This document shows, piece by piece, positions 52,827 to 61,829 of a stretch of DNA of 64,000 bases. Each line of letters starts with the position of its first letter. Position 1 is the first letter of the stretch. A program made the translations under genes and the position numbers. The notes below the pieces were generated by a model, which was given only the letters and a program-made list of their open reading frames with translations, was not told the origin of the DNA and did not search any database. Source of the stretch: JAFAHD01 sp963772515 (GTDB taxonomy: Bacteria > Vulcanimicrobiota > Vulcanimicrobiia > Eremiobacterales > Eremiobacteraceae); NCBI GenBank assembly GCA_963772515.1, contig CAVYXC010000002.1, positions 806,001 to 870,000 of the forward strand, written 5' to 3'.

Positions 52827-53636
52827 GTGACGCAGGCGCGGACGCCGGCCAGATTCGAAGATCCGCAAGCGTACGAGCGTTTCATGGGGAGATGGTCCGC
52901 CAAGCTCGCGCCATTGTTCCTGGACTTCATGCAGGTGCACGATGGCGATCGCATCCTCGACGTCGGATCTGGCACGGGCAACCTCGCGCTTGCCATCGCC
53001 GCGCGCGCGCCGCAGGCGTCGCTCACCGGCATCGATCCGTCTGCGGCCTTCGTCGCGTTCGCTCGGCGTCGGACGGCATTGCCGCCTCAGTTCCGCTTCG
53101 AGGTCGGCGATCTCGCATCGCTGCGCTTTGCCGACGATTCCTTCGACCGCGGGTTGTGCCAGTTGGTCCTCAATTTCATCCCGGACTGCCGCGGCGCTCT
53201 GGCGACGCTGTGCCGTGTCGTGCGGCCCGGCGGCACGATCGGCGCGGTGCTGTGGAAACTCGGCAACGGCATGGACATGCTCGATGTGTTCTGGCAGGCC
53301 GTCGGGCCGCAACCACAGGCTGAGAAGTCAGGCGAACGATCGACCGCGTTTTCGAAAGAAGAGATCGTCGCGCTGTGGAACGAGGCCGGGCTCGCAGACG
53401 TCGCCAGCGCCGACCTTGCGATCGAGATGGACTTCGCGTCGTTCGACGACTACTGGGCGCCGTTTCTGCTCGGCCAAGGCCCCGCCGGCACGTACGCCGC
53501 TTCGTTGACGGGCGACGAGCGCAGCGCGCTCCAAACGCGGTTGCGCGCCCAACTCCGCATAAAGCGGGCGGATGACCCGTTCTCGCTCACGGCGCGCGCG
53601 TTCGCCGTGCGCGGCACTGTAGTCCCGCGGTCGTGA
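52827..53636 (+). CDS. Class I SAM-dependent methyltransferase
   Basis: 269 residues. RILDVGSGTGNLALAIAARAP, TGIDPS, and SFDRGLCQLVLNFIPDC followed by VVRPGGTIGAVLWKLG. The family (Methyltransf_25/ubiE-like) acts on small molecules. GTG 52827 is 10 bp after the previous gene. It lies between an acyl-CoA dehydrogenase and sucCD without obvious metabolic tie. The substrate is unknown. Confidence 0.78.
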   Translation: MTQARTPARFEDPQAYERFMGRWSAKLAPLFLDFMQVHDGDRILDVGSGTGNLALAIAARAPQASLTGIDPSAAFVAFARRRTALPPQFRFEVGDLASLRFADDSFDRGLCQLVLNFIPDCRGALATLCRVVRPGGTIGAVLWKLGNGMDMLDVFWQAVGPQPQAEKSGERSTAFSKEEIVALWNEAGLADVASADLAIEMDFASFDDYWAPFLLGQGPAGTYAASLTGDERSALQTRLRAQLRIKRADDPFSLTARAFAVRGTVVPRS

Positions 53637-53655
53637 TCGCGGGAATCGAGGAACG

Positions 53656-54795
53656 ATGAGACTGCTAGAATATCAGGGCAAGGAATTGTTCGCCGCTGCC
53701 GGCATCCCGGTGCCGGCCGGCAAGGTCGCCCAGACGGTGGACGAAGCGGTCGCGATCATGCGCGCGAACCCGGCGCCGAGCGTCGTCAAAGCGCAAGTGC
53801 TCATCGGCGGGCGCGGCAAAGCGGGCGGCATCAAATTCGCAAACGACGAACGCGACGTCGTCGAGCCGGCCAAAGCGATCTTGGGGATGAACATCAAGGG
53901 CGAGATCGCCAAGCGCATCTGGATCGAGCAGCGCGTCGACATCGTGAAGGAGCTGTATCTCTCGATCACGGTCGATCGCCAGAGCAAACGCCCGATCATC
54001 ATCGCATCGGCGATGGGCGGCATGGACATCGAGGAGGTCGCCGCGACCCACCCCGACGCCATCGCCAAATACCGCATCGACCCGGCCATGGGGTATTGGC
54101 CATTCGTCGGCCGGCGGGTCGCCCACGAGGCGCAGATCCCTAAGGAAGCGACCGGTCAGTTCGTCGACATCCTGGGCAAACTGTACAAGCTTTTCTTCGA
54201 CGTCGGCGCCATGCTGCTCGAGATCAATCCGCTTGCCATCACAAAGGACGGCCGCGTCATCGCTTCGGACGCGAAAGTCGATATCGACGACAACGGGCTG
54301 TTCCGCCACAAAGAGCTCGAGGCGTGGAAGACCGATCTTCCCAACGACCCGCTCGAGGAACGCGCGCGCAAGGCCGGGCTGGCATACGTCCACCTGGACG
54401 GCGACGTCGGCATCATCGGCAACGGCGCGGGTCTTGTCATGGGCACGCTCGACGCGGTCAAAGCCGCCGGCGGCGAGCCCGCGAACTTCCTCGACGTCGG
54501 CGGCGGCGCCAAGGCCGACATCGTGCGGGAAGCCGTCAACATCGTGACGTCCGATCCCAAGGTGAAGTCGCTGTTCATCAACATCTTCGGCGGCATCACG
54601 CGCGGAGACGAAGTCGCCAAAGGACTCGTCGAAGCGTTGGGTGGCGGTGCGTGGAGCAAAGATAAGCTCGTGATCCGCTTGACGGGCACCAACGAGAAAG
54701 AAGGCCGCGCGGTGCTGCAGGCCAACGGCATCAAGTCCGTCGAGACGATGAATGAAGGCGCGAAGCAAGCCGTCGCGCTTGCCGGAGGGGCGTGA
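53656..54795 (+). CDS. sucC: Succinyl-CoA synthetase, beta subunit
   Basis: 379 residues. N-terminal ATP-grasp begins MRLLEYQGKELFAAAGIPVP. KAQVLIGGRGKAGGIKFA, LLEINPLAI and the C-terminal DVGGGAKADIV, INIFGGITRGDEVAKGLVEAL are standard. It couples CoA-ester and nucleotide triphosphate in the TCA cycle with SucD. GAGGAACG lies just upstream. The sucD start is 1 bp after its stop. Confidence 0.93.
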   Translation: MRLLEYQGKELFAAAGIPVPAGKVAQTVDEAVAIMRANPAPSVVKAQVLIGGRGKAGGIKFANDERDVVEPAKAILGMNIKGEIAKRIWIEQRVDIVKELYLSITVDRQSKRPIIIASAMGGMDIEEVAATHPDAIAKYRIDPAMGYWPFVGRRVAHEAQIPKEATGQFVDILGKLYKLFFDVGAMLLEINPLAITKDGRVIASDAKVDIDDNGLFRHKELEAWKTDLPNDPLEERARKAGLAYVHLDGDVGIIGNGAGLVMGTLDAVKAAGGEPANFLDVGGGAKADIVREAVNIVTSDPKVKSLFINIFGGITRGDEVAKGLVEALGGGAWSKDKLVIRLTGTNEKEGRAVLQANGIKSVETMNEGAKQAVALAGGA

Positions 54796-54796
54796 C

Positions 54797-55681
54797 GTGT
54801 CCATCTATTTGAGCAAGTCCTCAAAGGTCATAGTGCAAGGCATCACCGGGCGCGAGGGCATGTATCACGCGAACCGCATGCGCGCGTACGGCACCAACGT
54901 CGTCGGCGGCGTGACGCCGGGCAAAGGCGGTCAAAGCGTCGAGCGGTTCGACGTGTTCGACACGGTCAGCGCGGCGCGCGCGAAGACCGGGGCAGACACG
55001 AGCGTCATCTTCGTGCCGCCGCCGTTCGCAGCGGATGCGATCCTCGAGTCAGCCGATGCCGGGATCCGCTTGATCATCTGCATCACCGAGGGCATTCCGG
55101 TGCACGACATGCTCAAGGTGATGTCGGCCATCCCGTCGTCGGTGCGCGTGATCGGACCCAACTGCCCGGGCATCATCACGCCGGGTGAAGCACTTGCCGG
55201 CATCATGCCGGGTCACGTCTTCAGCCCCGGACGAGTCGGACTGATCTCTCGTAGCGGCACGCTGACCTACGAGATCGTCGACCAGCTCACGCGCGCGGGC
55301 ATCGGCCAGAGCACCTGCGTCGGCATCGGCGGCGACCCGATCATCGGCACCGTGTTCACCGACTGCCTGCACGCGTTCGAAAAAGACGACGCGACCGACG
55401 CGGTCGTACTCGTCGGCGAGATCGGCGGCACGGATGAAGAAGACGCCGCCGCGCTGATCCGCGACAAACAGATAAAGAAACCAGTCGTCGCGTTCATCGG
55501 CGGCCGTTCGGCACCCGAGGGCAAGCGCATGGGCCACGCCGGTGCGATCGTGAGCGGCGGCGGGGGCACCGCCAAGGCCAAGATCGCCGCGTTCGAGTCT
55601 GTGAACGTTCCGGTGGCTGAAAGTCCGGCAGATATTCCAGCCCTTCTCGCCTCCACGTTGCGCGTTCCGGCTCGAGTTTGA
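54797..55681 (+). CDS. sucD: Succinyl-CoA synthetase, alpha subunit
   Basis: 294 residues. VIVQGITGREGMYHANRMRAYGTNVVGGVTPGKGG binds CoA; IGPNCPGIITPGEALAGIMPG follows; the phosphorylated His is in GHAGAIV (His247). GTG 54797 is used, giving the normal short N-terminus. It closes a two-gene unit. A hairpin with weak tail at 55714-55742 may end the transcript. Confidence 0.93.
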   Translation: MSIYLSKSSKVIVQGITGREGMYHANRMRAYGTNVVGGVTPGKGGQSVERFDVFDTVSAARAKTGADTSVIFVPPPFAADAILESADAGIRLIICITEGIPVHDMLKVMSAIPSSVRVIGPNCPGIITPGEALAGIMPGHVFSPGRVGLISRSGTLTYEIVDQLTRAGIGQSTCVGIGGDPIIGTVFTDCLHAFEKDDATDAVVLVGEIGGTDEEDAAALIRDKQIKKPVVAFIGGRSAPEGKRMGHAGAIVSGGGGTAKAKIAAFESVNVPVAESPADIPALLASTLRVPARV

Positions 55682-55713
55682 AGTATGAAAATACAAGGCT
55701 GAAACGCCCTGTT

Positions 55714-55742
55714 TGCGGCCCTCCGGAACCCGGCGGGCCGCA
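55714..55742 (+). terminator. Hairpin after sucD, no clear T tract
   Basis: TGCGGCCC and GGGCCGCA pair perfectly over 8 bp around a 13-nt loop. The downstream sequence (AGGTTAAAGG) lacks a T run, so termination is uncertain. The rest of 55743-55897 has short inverted repeats (ACCAC/GTGGT at 55790; GACGG/CCGTC at 55836) and no clear riboswitch. Confidence 0.45.
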
Positions 55743-55897
55743 AGGTTAAAGGAGCCTTAGGAAAGAAATCGTGGGACATGCAGGCCTATACCACTCGTGG
55801 TGTAGTCTGTTTTGCAGTATTTAAGCGGCTGAAAAGACGGGTCACCGTCCGAATCGGCGCGCGGATCTGCAACACTCGCTTCTCTTAAGAAGGAACC

Positions 55898-58800
55898 TTG
55901 AAAACCATGAAAGGTTTGCTGAGAATTGCCTTCTTAACCCTCGTGGTAATGCTTGTCCAGGGAACATGGGCACTGGCGGGCGTCACCGGCGGGTTAGACG
56001 GCGTGGTTCTGACCGAGCAGACGCATGCACCGGTCGCGCAAGCGAAGGTGACCGCGTCGGCGGCCAGCCAGACCTCAAGCACAACGACCGACAATGGTGG
56101 TCACTTCGGTTTCGTCTCGTTGATCCCCGACACGTATACCGTGACGGTGGCCAAGGAAGGCACAATCGAAACGCTCGTGCAGCGCGGCGTGACCGTGCTC
56201 GCGGACCAAGTACAAAACCTCACGCTCATCGCGAGGCCGTCGATCAAGACTCTAGCGACGGTCACGACGCGTGCGTCGTCCGACCTCATCAAGCCCGGCA
56301 CGACGGCCAACGTCTACTCGGTCAACGCGGCCGCGCAGGCGCGCAGCGCAGTGCTCGGCGGCGGCGGCGCTGCCAACCAAGGCTACTCCGCCATCGCGGC
56401 GCTCCCCGGCGCGTACGTTCCACCGGGCAACTCGGGCTGGTTCCAAACCGTCAATATCCGCGGCGGCGACTACGACCAGGTCGGGTACGAGTTCGACGGC
56501 GTGCCGGTGAACCGTTCGTTCGACAACTACCCGTCGAGCAATCTGTCCGCCATCGGCCAGCAAGAGCTTCAGCTGTACACCGGCGCTGCGCCGGCCTCGG
56601 CCGAAGGCCAAGGCTTGGCCGGCTACATCAACCAGGTCATCAAGAGCGGCACCTATCCCGGCTTTGGCAACATCGACCTCGGGATCGGCGGCCCGAGCCT
56701 CTATAACAAGGTGGGCATAGAGTTCGGCGGCGCGACCCCGAACCGGAACTTCTCGTACTACGTCGGCTTGGGCATCATCAACCAAGATCCGCGCTTCTAC
56801 GACGAGAATAACGGCGCCAGCGTGAACTCGACCTACGGGCTGGTGTATGACATGGAGGCGGCACCGGCATCAGTAGGCGGCTGCGGCGGCGCGCAGGGCT
56901 CGAACTACGTTCTCTGCTACGCCAACGGCGCGAACTCGATTCTGGGCGTGCCGGTCGGACCGGGCGGCTACTACCTCGGCTCCGCCAACATCCTCACCCC
57001 GAAGAACATTGAAGACCGCGAGAACGTCTTCAACTTCCACTTCGGCCTCCCGCACAAGAACGACACCGGTAAAGACGACATCCAACTGCTGTACGACTCG
57101 TTCCAGCAATATACCAATTTCTACAACGCGCCAAACGATTGGGGCGGCGGCCCGAGCTTCTTCACGAACAACCCCGGCTCCATCGAAGGTCCGGGTCAGC
57201 CGCTGTACTTCTCGGGAGCGCAATACCTGACCCCAGTGGGCACGGTGTTCACGCACGCCGCCCCAGGAGAGGCCAACAACGTCGTCCCCTACGCCTACCC
57301 GAACGAAGGCAACGCCTTCTTGAACGACTCGTTCACCGGCCAGAACATTCCGGGGAACAGCTTCGAAGGGTACAGCAACGGCGAGGAGATCTACAAACTC
57401 CAGTACCAGCACAACATCGGCACGCAGTCGTACTTGCGCGCTTACGTATTCAGCAACTACTCGTGGTGGTTCATCCAGGACCCGCAGGGGGCGTATAACC
57501 TGGACTTCGGCCTCGCCCCCGACTACGAGCTGTGGACGCATACGCGCGGCGCGTCGGCCAACTACGTCAATCAGCTCTCGCCCAAGAACCTGCTCAACAT
57601 CGAAGGCACGTATTCGACGGCGAGCACGGTACGCGACAACAACACGCAGATGTTCGATACGCTGTCAGGCGTGCGCGGCGACGCGGCACAGCTCGTCAGC
57701 GCCGCGAATCCGACGAGCGGCATCTGCTACAACGAAGCGAATCCCATGGTGCCGTCCTCGTGTCTCAAGGCGACCAGAGGCGGCGGCATAAGCGGCAACT
57801 ACCTCTCGTTCGGCAACCTCACGTGCGGCGCCAACTGCCTGGGATCGATCGGCAACTTCTTCGGACCGGGCGTCGGCATACCGGATCCGAACGCTGTTGC
57901 CGGCGTATGCCCCGGTGGTTGCGCGTGGTATGTGAGTGAGAACGGCCCATATGCCACGTTCAATACGGTGACACCCCGCTTCTGGGGCGTGTCAGCGCAA
58001 GACACCTGGAAACCAAACGATCGCCTGAACTTCAACATCGGCGTGCGGGATGACGTCTACACGTTCGTCTACACTCCGACGGGGACTGGCACGCGACCGT
58101 ACTGGTTCAACGCCTGGAACGCCGTGGCGTGCGTCAATCCGCTCTTCAACGGTGGAAATCCGATCGACGAGACGTCGCCCGGCGGAGGCCTAACACCTCA
58201 GATGGCCGGCACGCCGTGCTCTGCGCTCGGAGCCGGGTTCACTGCGGCGACGCTGACCGACACGACGGCCAATGGCGGCCAGATCACCTACAACGAGGTC
58301 GAGCCGCGGTTCGGCGGAACGTACTCGTTCAGCACCAACGACGTGCTGCGCTTCTCGGCGGGCCGCTACTCAGAGCCGGCCAACGCTGCGTTCCAACAGT
58401 ACAACAGCCTGGACCAAGACCTGCCGGAGCATCTGCTCGGGTCGCTGTTCTACAAGTACGGGTTCACGTCGCCCGACCACGTCGTAACCCCGTCGATCTC
58501 GTACAACTACGACCTGTCGTGGGAGCATCAGTTCGCCAACACGCAGACGTCGTTCGTGCTGACGCCGTTCTTGCGCAAGACGAACAACCAGGTCCAGCAG
58601 ATCTACATCGCCCCGACCCAAGCGTTCGTCTCCGGCTTGAACGTCGGCAACGAGACGAACCTCGGGCTCGAGTTCTTGGCCAACATGGGCAACTTCAACA
58701 ACAACGGCTTCGCCGGCCAGCTGGCGTACACGTATACGCACAGCTACATCACGTACAACCCGCTGCCGAACGGCACATCCGTGTTGGCGCAGGACAACAT

Positions 58801-59632
58801 CGATATCCAGCACTACAACTCGTTCACCGCGGCCTGCGTCGGTGCGGTCGCGTCCGCCAGCCCCACAAGCCTGTGCGGCACGGACGGCGGCAACAACGCG
58901 CTGCCGACCGAAGTGGGCGGCGTTGCGAATCCGTACTACAACGCTCCTGCACAAGGGCTGCTCAGCTCGACCGCGCAGTACGCGCCGTATGACATCGTTC
59001 CCGTCGGCGTGCAACTGTCGTCCATCGGCTATGTGGTGCCGCAGGTCGTGACGCTCATCGTCCAATACAAGAAGGACAAGTGGGCGTTCGTTCCGTCGTT
59101 CCAATTCCACGGCGGACAGAAGTACGGCGCTCCGGAGACGACGTACGGCTTCGATCCGAGCAGCTGCGCGGCAGCGTTGGCAAGCCCGGTGACGGGCGAC
59201 CCGCGCTATCCGTACGGTGGCAGCGGCACGGCGGCCGATGCGACGTCGTGCGGCGGTTCGCTGGTCGTCCCCGATCCGTACACCGGCAAATTCGATCAAC
59301 CCGGTGCATTCACTGAGCCGAACCAGTACAGCTTGCACATGGGCATCTCATATGCCGCGACGCCTCGGGTCTCGTATCAGCTCAACCTGGCGAACATCGT
59401 CAACTACTGCAGTGGCGGATCTAAGGAGCCCTGGACGTTGAACGACAACCACTGGTGCCTGTATAGCAACAGCAGTGGGTTCTTCCCGCCGGTGGGCAAC
59501 TTCTACAATCCTGGGGATACGATCCAACCGCAGTTCAAGTATCCCTACTTCGTGAACGCAACCGGCGACAACGGAAGCACCGGCACGGTCGTTCCGTTCA
59601 ACGCCACCTTCAACGTCCAGTTCAAGATGTAA
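55898..59632 (+). CDS. TonB-dependent receptor with N-terminal carboxypeptidase-regulatory-like domain
   Basis: 1244 residues. A signal peptide (MKGLLRIAFLTLVVMLVQG) is followed by a CarboxypepD_reg-like beta domain (GVVLTEQTHAPVAQAKVT to TLIA, about residues 30-115), a plug-like region (LPGAYVPPGNSGWFQTVNIRGGDYDQVGYEFDGVPVNRSF) and a long barrel that ends NATFNVQFKM. I see no obvious TonB box or close substrate hint. It is typical of the oar-like/carbohydrate receptors of Acidobacteria and similar groups. The start is TTG 55898 with AAGAAGGA upstream; ATG 55907 is an alternative. Its own terminator follows at 59660. Confidence 0.85.
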   Translation: MKTMKGLLRIAFLTLVVMLVQGTWALAGVTGGLDGVVLTEQTHAPVAQAKVTASAASQTSSTTTDNGGHFGFVSLIPDTYTVTVAKEGTIETLVQRGVTVLADQVQNLTLIARPSIKTLATVTTRASSDLIKPGTTANVYSVNAAAQARSAVLGGGGAANQGYSAIAALPGAYVPPGNSGWFQTVNIRGGDYDQVGYEFDGVPVNRSFDNYPSSNLSAIGQQELQLYTGAAPASAEGQGLAGYINQVIKSGTYPGFGNIDLGIGGPSLYNKVGIEFGGATPNRNFSYYVGLGIINQDPRFYDENNGASVNSTYGLVYDMEAAPASVGGCGGAQGSNYVLCYANGANSILGVPVGPGGYYLGSANILTPKNIEDRENVFNFHFGLPHKNDTGKDDIQLLYDSFQQYTNFYNAPNDWGGGPSFFTNNPGSIEGPGQPLYFSGAQYLTPVGTVFTHAAPGEANNVVPYAYPNEGNAFLNDSFTGQNIPGNSFEGYSNGEEIYKLQYQHNIGTQSYLRAYVFSNYSWWFIQDPQGAYNLDFGLAPDYELWTHTRGASANYVNQLSPKNLLNIEGTYSTASTVRDNNTQMFDTLSGVRGDAAQLVSAANPTSGICYNEANPMVPSSCLKATRGGGISGNYLSFGNLTCGANCLGSIGNFFGPGVGIPDPNAVAGVCPGGCAWYVSENGPYATFNTVTPRFWGVSAQDTWKPNDRLNFNIGVRDDVYTFVYTPTGTGTRPYWFNAWNAVACVNPLFNGGNPIDETSPGGGLTPQMAGTPCSALGAGFTAATLTDTTANGGQITYNEVEPRFGGTYSFSTNDVLRFSAGRYSEPANAAFQQYNSLDQDLPEHLLGSLFYKYGFTSPDHVVTPSISYNYDLSWEHQFANTQTSFVLTPFLRKTNNQVQQIYIAPTQAFVSGLNVGNETNLGLEFLANMGNFNNNGFAGQLAYTYTHSYITYNPLPNGTSVLAQDNIDIQHYNSFTAACVGAVASASPTSLCGTDGGNNALPTEVGGVANPYYNAPAQGLLSSTAQYAPYDIVPVGVQLSSIGYVVPQVVTLIVQYKKDKWAFVPSFQFHGGQKYGAPETTYGFDPSSCAAALASPVTGDPRYPYGGSGTAADATSCGGSLVVPDPYTGKFDQPGAFTEPNQYSLHMGISYAATPRVSYQLNLANIVNYCSGGSKEPWTLNDNHWCLYSNSSGFFPPVGNFYNPGDTIQPQFKYPYFVNATGDNGSTGTVVPFNATFNVQFKM

Positions 59633-59659
59633 CGATCGCGATCTGGACCCTACATCCGT

Positions 59660-59699
59660 GGGGCCGCCGGCAGGCAAAGCCGGCGGCCCCATGATTTTT
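59660..59699 (+). terminator. Strong rho-independent terminator
   Basis: GGGGCCGCCGGC and GCCGGCGGCCCC pair perfectly over 12 bp, loop AGGCAAA, followed by ATGATTTTT. It ends the receptor transcript, so the lipoprotein downstream needs its own promoter or read-through. Confidence 0.9.
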
Positions 59700-59768
59700 C
59701 AAAGGGCGCGCTGCTCCAGCGAGCGAAGCCAAGCCCATTCCACCCTTATTGAGAGGATCTTCCGCTTC

Positions 59769-60836
59769 ATGAACGTGCGCGTTGGTTATGCTGTGCTCGT
59801 GGCCGCCGCCCTTGCTGTCGCACTCGCTGCCGGGTGCTCCAACAGCACCACATCGTCTTCGGCGACCCCCACGCCGGCCGCGAGCGGTTCGATCGCACCG
59901 GATACCTTGTGGGTGCAGGACGCCACGTCCAAAACGGTGCGCTCGTATAAAGGGGCGTCCACCGCTAACACCGGTCTGGTCGCGACCGTGATCCTGCCGA
60001 CCAGCGACGTCGCCAATCCGGACGTCGTCTACGATCCGCTCACCGACACGCTGTGGTATCCGAATCAAAGCGTCCCCAATACGACGAACAATTCGATCGA
60101 CATCTGGACGCTCGCCACCACGCGCAACAACATGCTGCCGACGTTCACCGTCACCAACGCCGATACGAACAGTCTGGAGGGCGCGGCGGTCTACGACGCG
60201 GTCCACCATCTGCTCATCGTGGCGCACAACAACGGCAACACCGTGGACGTGTACGCGAATGCGCCAAGCATGACCAATGCATCGTTGCCCGCAGGCTTTG
60301 TGACCCTCAACATGACCGATTCGACCGCGCCTGGCACGCCGCGCCCGCAGGAGATGCTCTACGACGGCGTCCGCGACATCTTGTTCGTGGCCGACAACGG
60401 CACCATCGTCGCGAAATTCCCCGGTTTCGGCACTGCAGCGGCTGCGCTTTCGGGCGGTACAACGATCGCGCAGGGCCAGGCCAGCGCTATCAGCGGACTG
60501 GGCCTGGGCAACGGCACGGGACTCGCCTACAATTCGGCGTCCGACATCCTGTTCGTCACCGAGGTCTCTCCGCCGCAGATCAGCGTCATCAAGACTGCGA
60601 GCAGCTTCAACGGCTCGACCACGCACTCGCAGACGTTGACCAATTTCGTGCAGCCCAAGGGCCTCGCGTACGACGTCCCCCGGGACATCCTCTTCGTCTA
60701 CGATTCGGATATCTTCGTCTTTCCGAACGCGACGACGGCCAGCGGCAACCAGAACGTGTGGCCGAACCGGCGCATCATCTTCGATGCGAGCACGCCGCTC
60801 AGCGGCTTCGGCATCACCGTCGACACGACGCGCTAG
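59769..60836 (+). CDS. Lipoprotein with beta-propeller-like repeats
   Basis: 355 residues. The lipobox LAAGC is at the end of a signal peptide, with acylated Cys23. A Ser/Thr/Ala-rich linker follows, then repeats such as VYDPLTDTLWYPNQ, VYDAVHHLLIVAHNN, LYDGVRDILFVADN, LAYNSASDILFVTE and LAYDVPRDILFVYD. These six or so ~50-residue repeats resemble NHL/YVTN beta-propellers. ATG 59769 is preferred over an upstream in-frame GTG. It sits after the TonB receptor and terminator, and could be its surface partner or a stand-alone sensor. Confidence 0.8.
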   Translation: MNVRVGYAVLVAAALAVALAAGCSNSTTSSSATPTPAASGSIAPDTLWVQDATSKTVRSYKGASTANTGLVATVILPTSDVANPDVVYDPLTDTLWYPNQSVPNTTNNSIDIWTLATTRNNMLPTFTVTNADTNSLEGAAVYDAVHHLLIVAHNNGNTVDVYANAPSMTNASLPAGFVTLNMTDSTAPGTPRPQEMLYDGVRDILFVADNGTIVAKFPGFGTAAAALSGGTTIAQGQASAISGLGLGNGTGLAYNSASDILFVTEVSPPQISVIKTASSFNGSTTHSQTLTNFVQPKGLAYDVPRDILFVYDSDIFVFPNATTASGNQNVWPNRRIIFDASTPLSGFGITVDTTR

Positions 60837-60873
60837 ACAGAACCGTTAACCCGGCCGGTCGCGGACATTCGGA

Positions 60874-60891
60874 CGTTCGATAGTACGAACG
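60874..60891. promoter_or_regulatory. Inverted repeat upstream of the AraC-family gene
   Basis: CGTTCG and CGAACG are separated by ATAGTA. It lies 56 bp before the regulator start. It could be an operator or part of a promoter, but the arms are short. Confidence 0.3.
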
Positions 60892-60946
60892 GACGGCGGA
60901 GCGCGCCCCAAGGTCCGTCCCCGCCACGCGGCAAAAAATATGCAGC

Positions 60947-61822
60947 ATGGAACGCCAGTGGGTCAGGGCCGGTGGGACCAGCGAGATGCAGTTCGCGGTG
61001 CGGGCGTCGAGCCAAGGGCGTTCGTGGACCGGCTTTGATGCAGCTATCTACGACACGTCGGGCGGGCTCGTCGAGGTTCCCGGCACGTCATTCCATCGCG
61101 TGAGCATGCACGTCAGTAGGCCGGTCGTCGCAACGTGCCGCTGCGACGGCCCTATCCAGCGTCGGGTGCAGTCGCCCGGCGACGTGGATTTCGTGCCGCT
61201 CGGATACGGCGCCGCGTGGGAAGACGAAGGTCCGGCGACCGTCTTGGCCATCAGGCTGAGCCAATCGTTTATGCGCGAGACCGCCGAATCGATGGGCCTG
61301 AACGTCGATCGGATCCTCTTCATACCAAACCTGGAGATCCGAGACCCGCGGATAGAGCACATCGGCTGGGCGCTGACGGCGACGTTGGAAGCGGACGAGC
61401 CGGACGACCGCCTGTATGCGGAAAGCCTCGGCACCGCGCTGGCCGTCGAGCTGCTCCGTCGCCATGCGCGGGCCCTGCGCGAGGCGCCCAAGCGCGGCCT
61501 GACGCGCCGGCAATTGCGCGCCGTGACGGACTACGTCGACGACCATCTCGGCACCGATCTCTCGCTCGCCGAGCTGGCAGGCGTCGCAGGCGTGAGCGCG
61601 TCGCACTTCAAGGCGCTGTTCAAGCAAAGCGTCGGCTCGCCGGTCCATCAATACGTCATCCAGCGTCGCGTCAATTATGCGGCGAGCCTTCTGTCGCGCG
61701 GTTCGCTCAAACTGAGCGAGGTGGCGTTGCAGGCAGGTTTCGCCGATCAGAGCCACATGGCGCGCTGCATGCGCCGCGTCATGGGGATGACGCCCTCGAT
61801 GTTTCTCCACCAGTGCGAATAG
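60947..61822 (+). CDS. AraC-family transcriptional regulator
   Basis: 291 residues. The N-terminal ~180 residues are an unassigned sensing domain (cupin-like beta pattern, GGLVEVPGTSFHRVSMHVSRP). The C-terminal double helix-turn-helix is clear: DYVDDHLGTDLSLAELAGVAGVSASHFKALFKQSVGSPVHQYV and VNYAASLLSRGSLKLSEVALQAGFADQSHMARCMRRVMGMTPSMFL. It probably controls a neighbour, such as the receptor and lipoprotein or the acyl-CoA dehydrogenase; which one cannot be told. ATG 60947 gives a normal length. Confidence 0.88.
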   Translation: MERQWVRAGGTSEMQFAVRASSQGRSWTGFDAAIYDTSGGLVEVPGTSFHRVSMHVSRPVVATCRCDGPIQRRVQSPGDVDFVPLGYGAAWEDEGPATVLAIRLSQSFMRETAESMGLNVDRILFIPNLEIRDPRIEHIGWALTATLEADEPDDRLYAESLGTALAVELLRRHARALREAPKRGLTRRQLRAVTDYVDDHLGTDLSLAELAGVAGVSASHFKALFKQSVGSPVHQYVIQRRVNYAASLLSRGSLKLSEVALQAGFADQSHMARCMRRVMGMTPSMFLHQCE

Positions 61823-61829
61823 AGAGCCG

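Noticed and set aside
59658..59768. Lipoprotein start at 59658
   Set aside because: This GTG lies in the terminator, and the lipobox needs a start at 59769.
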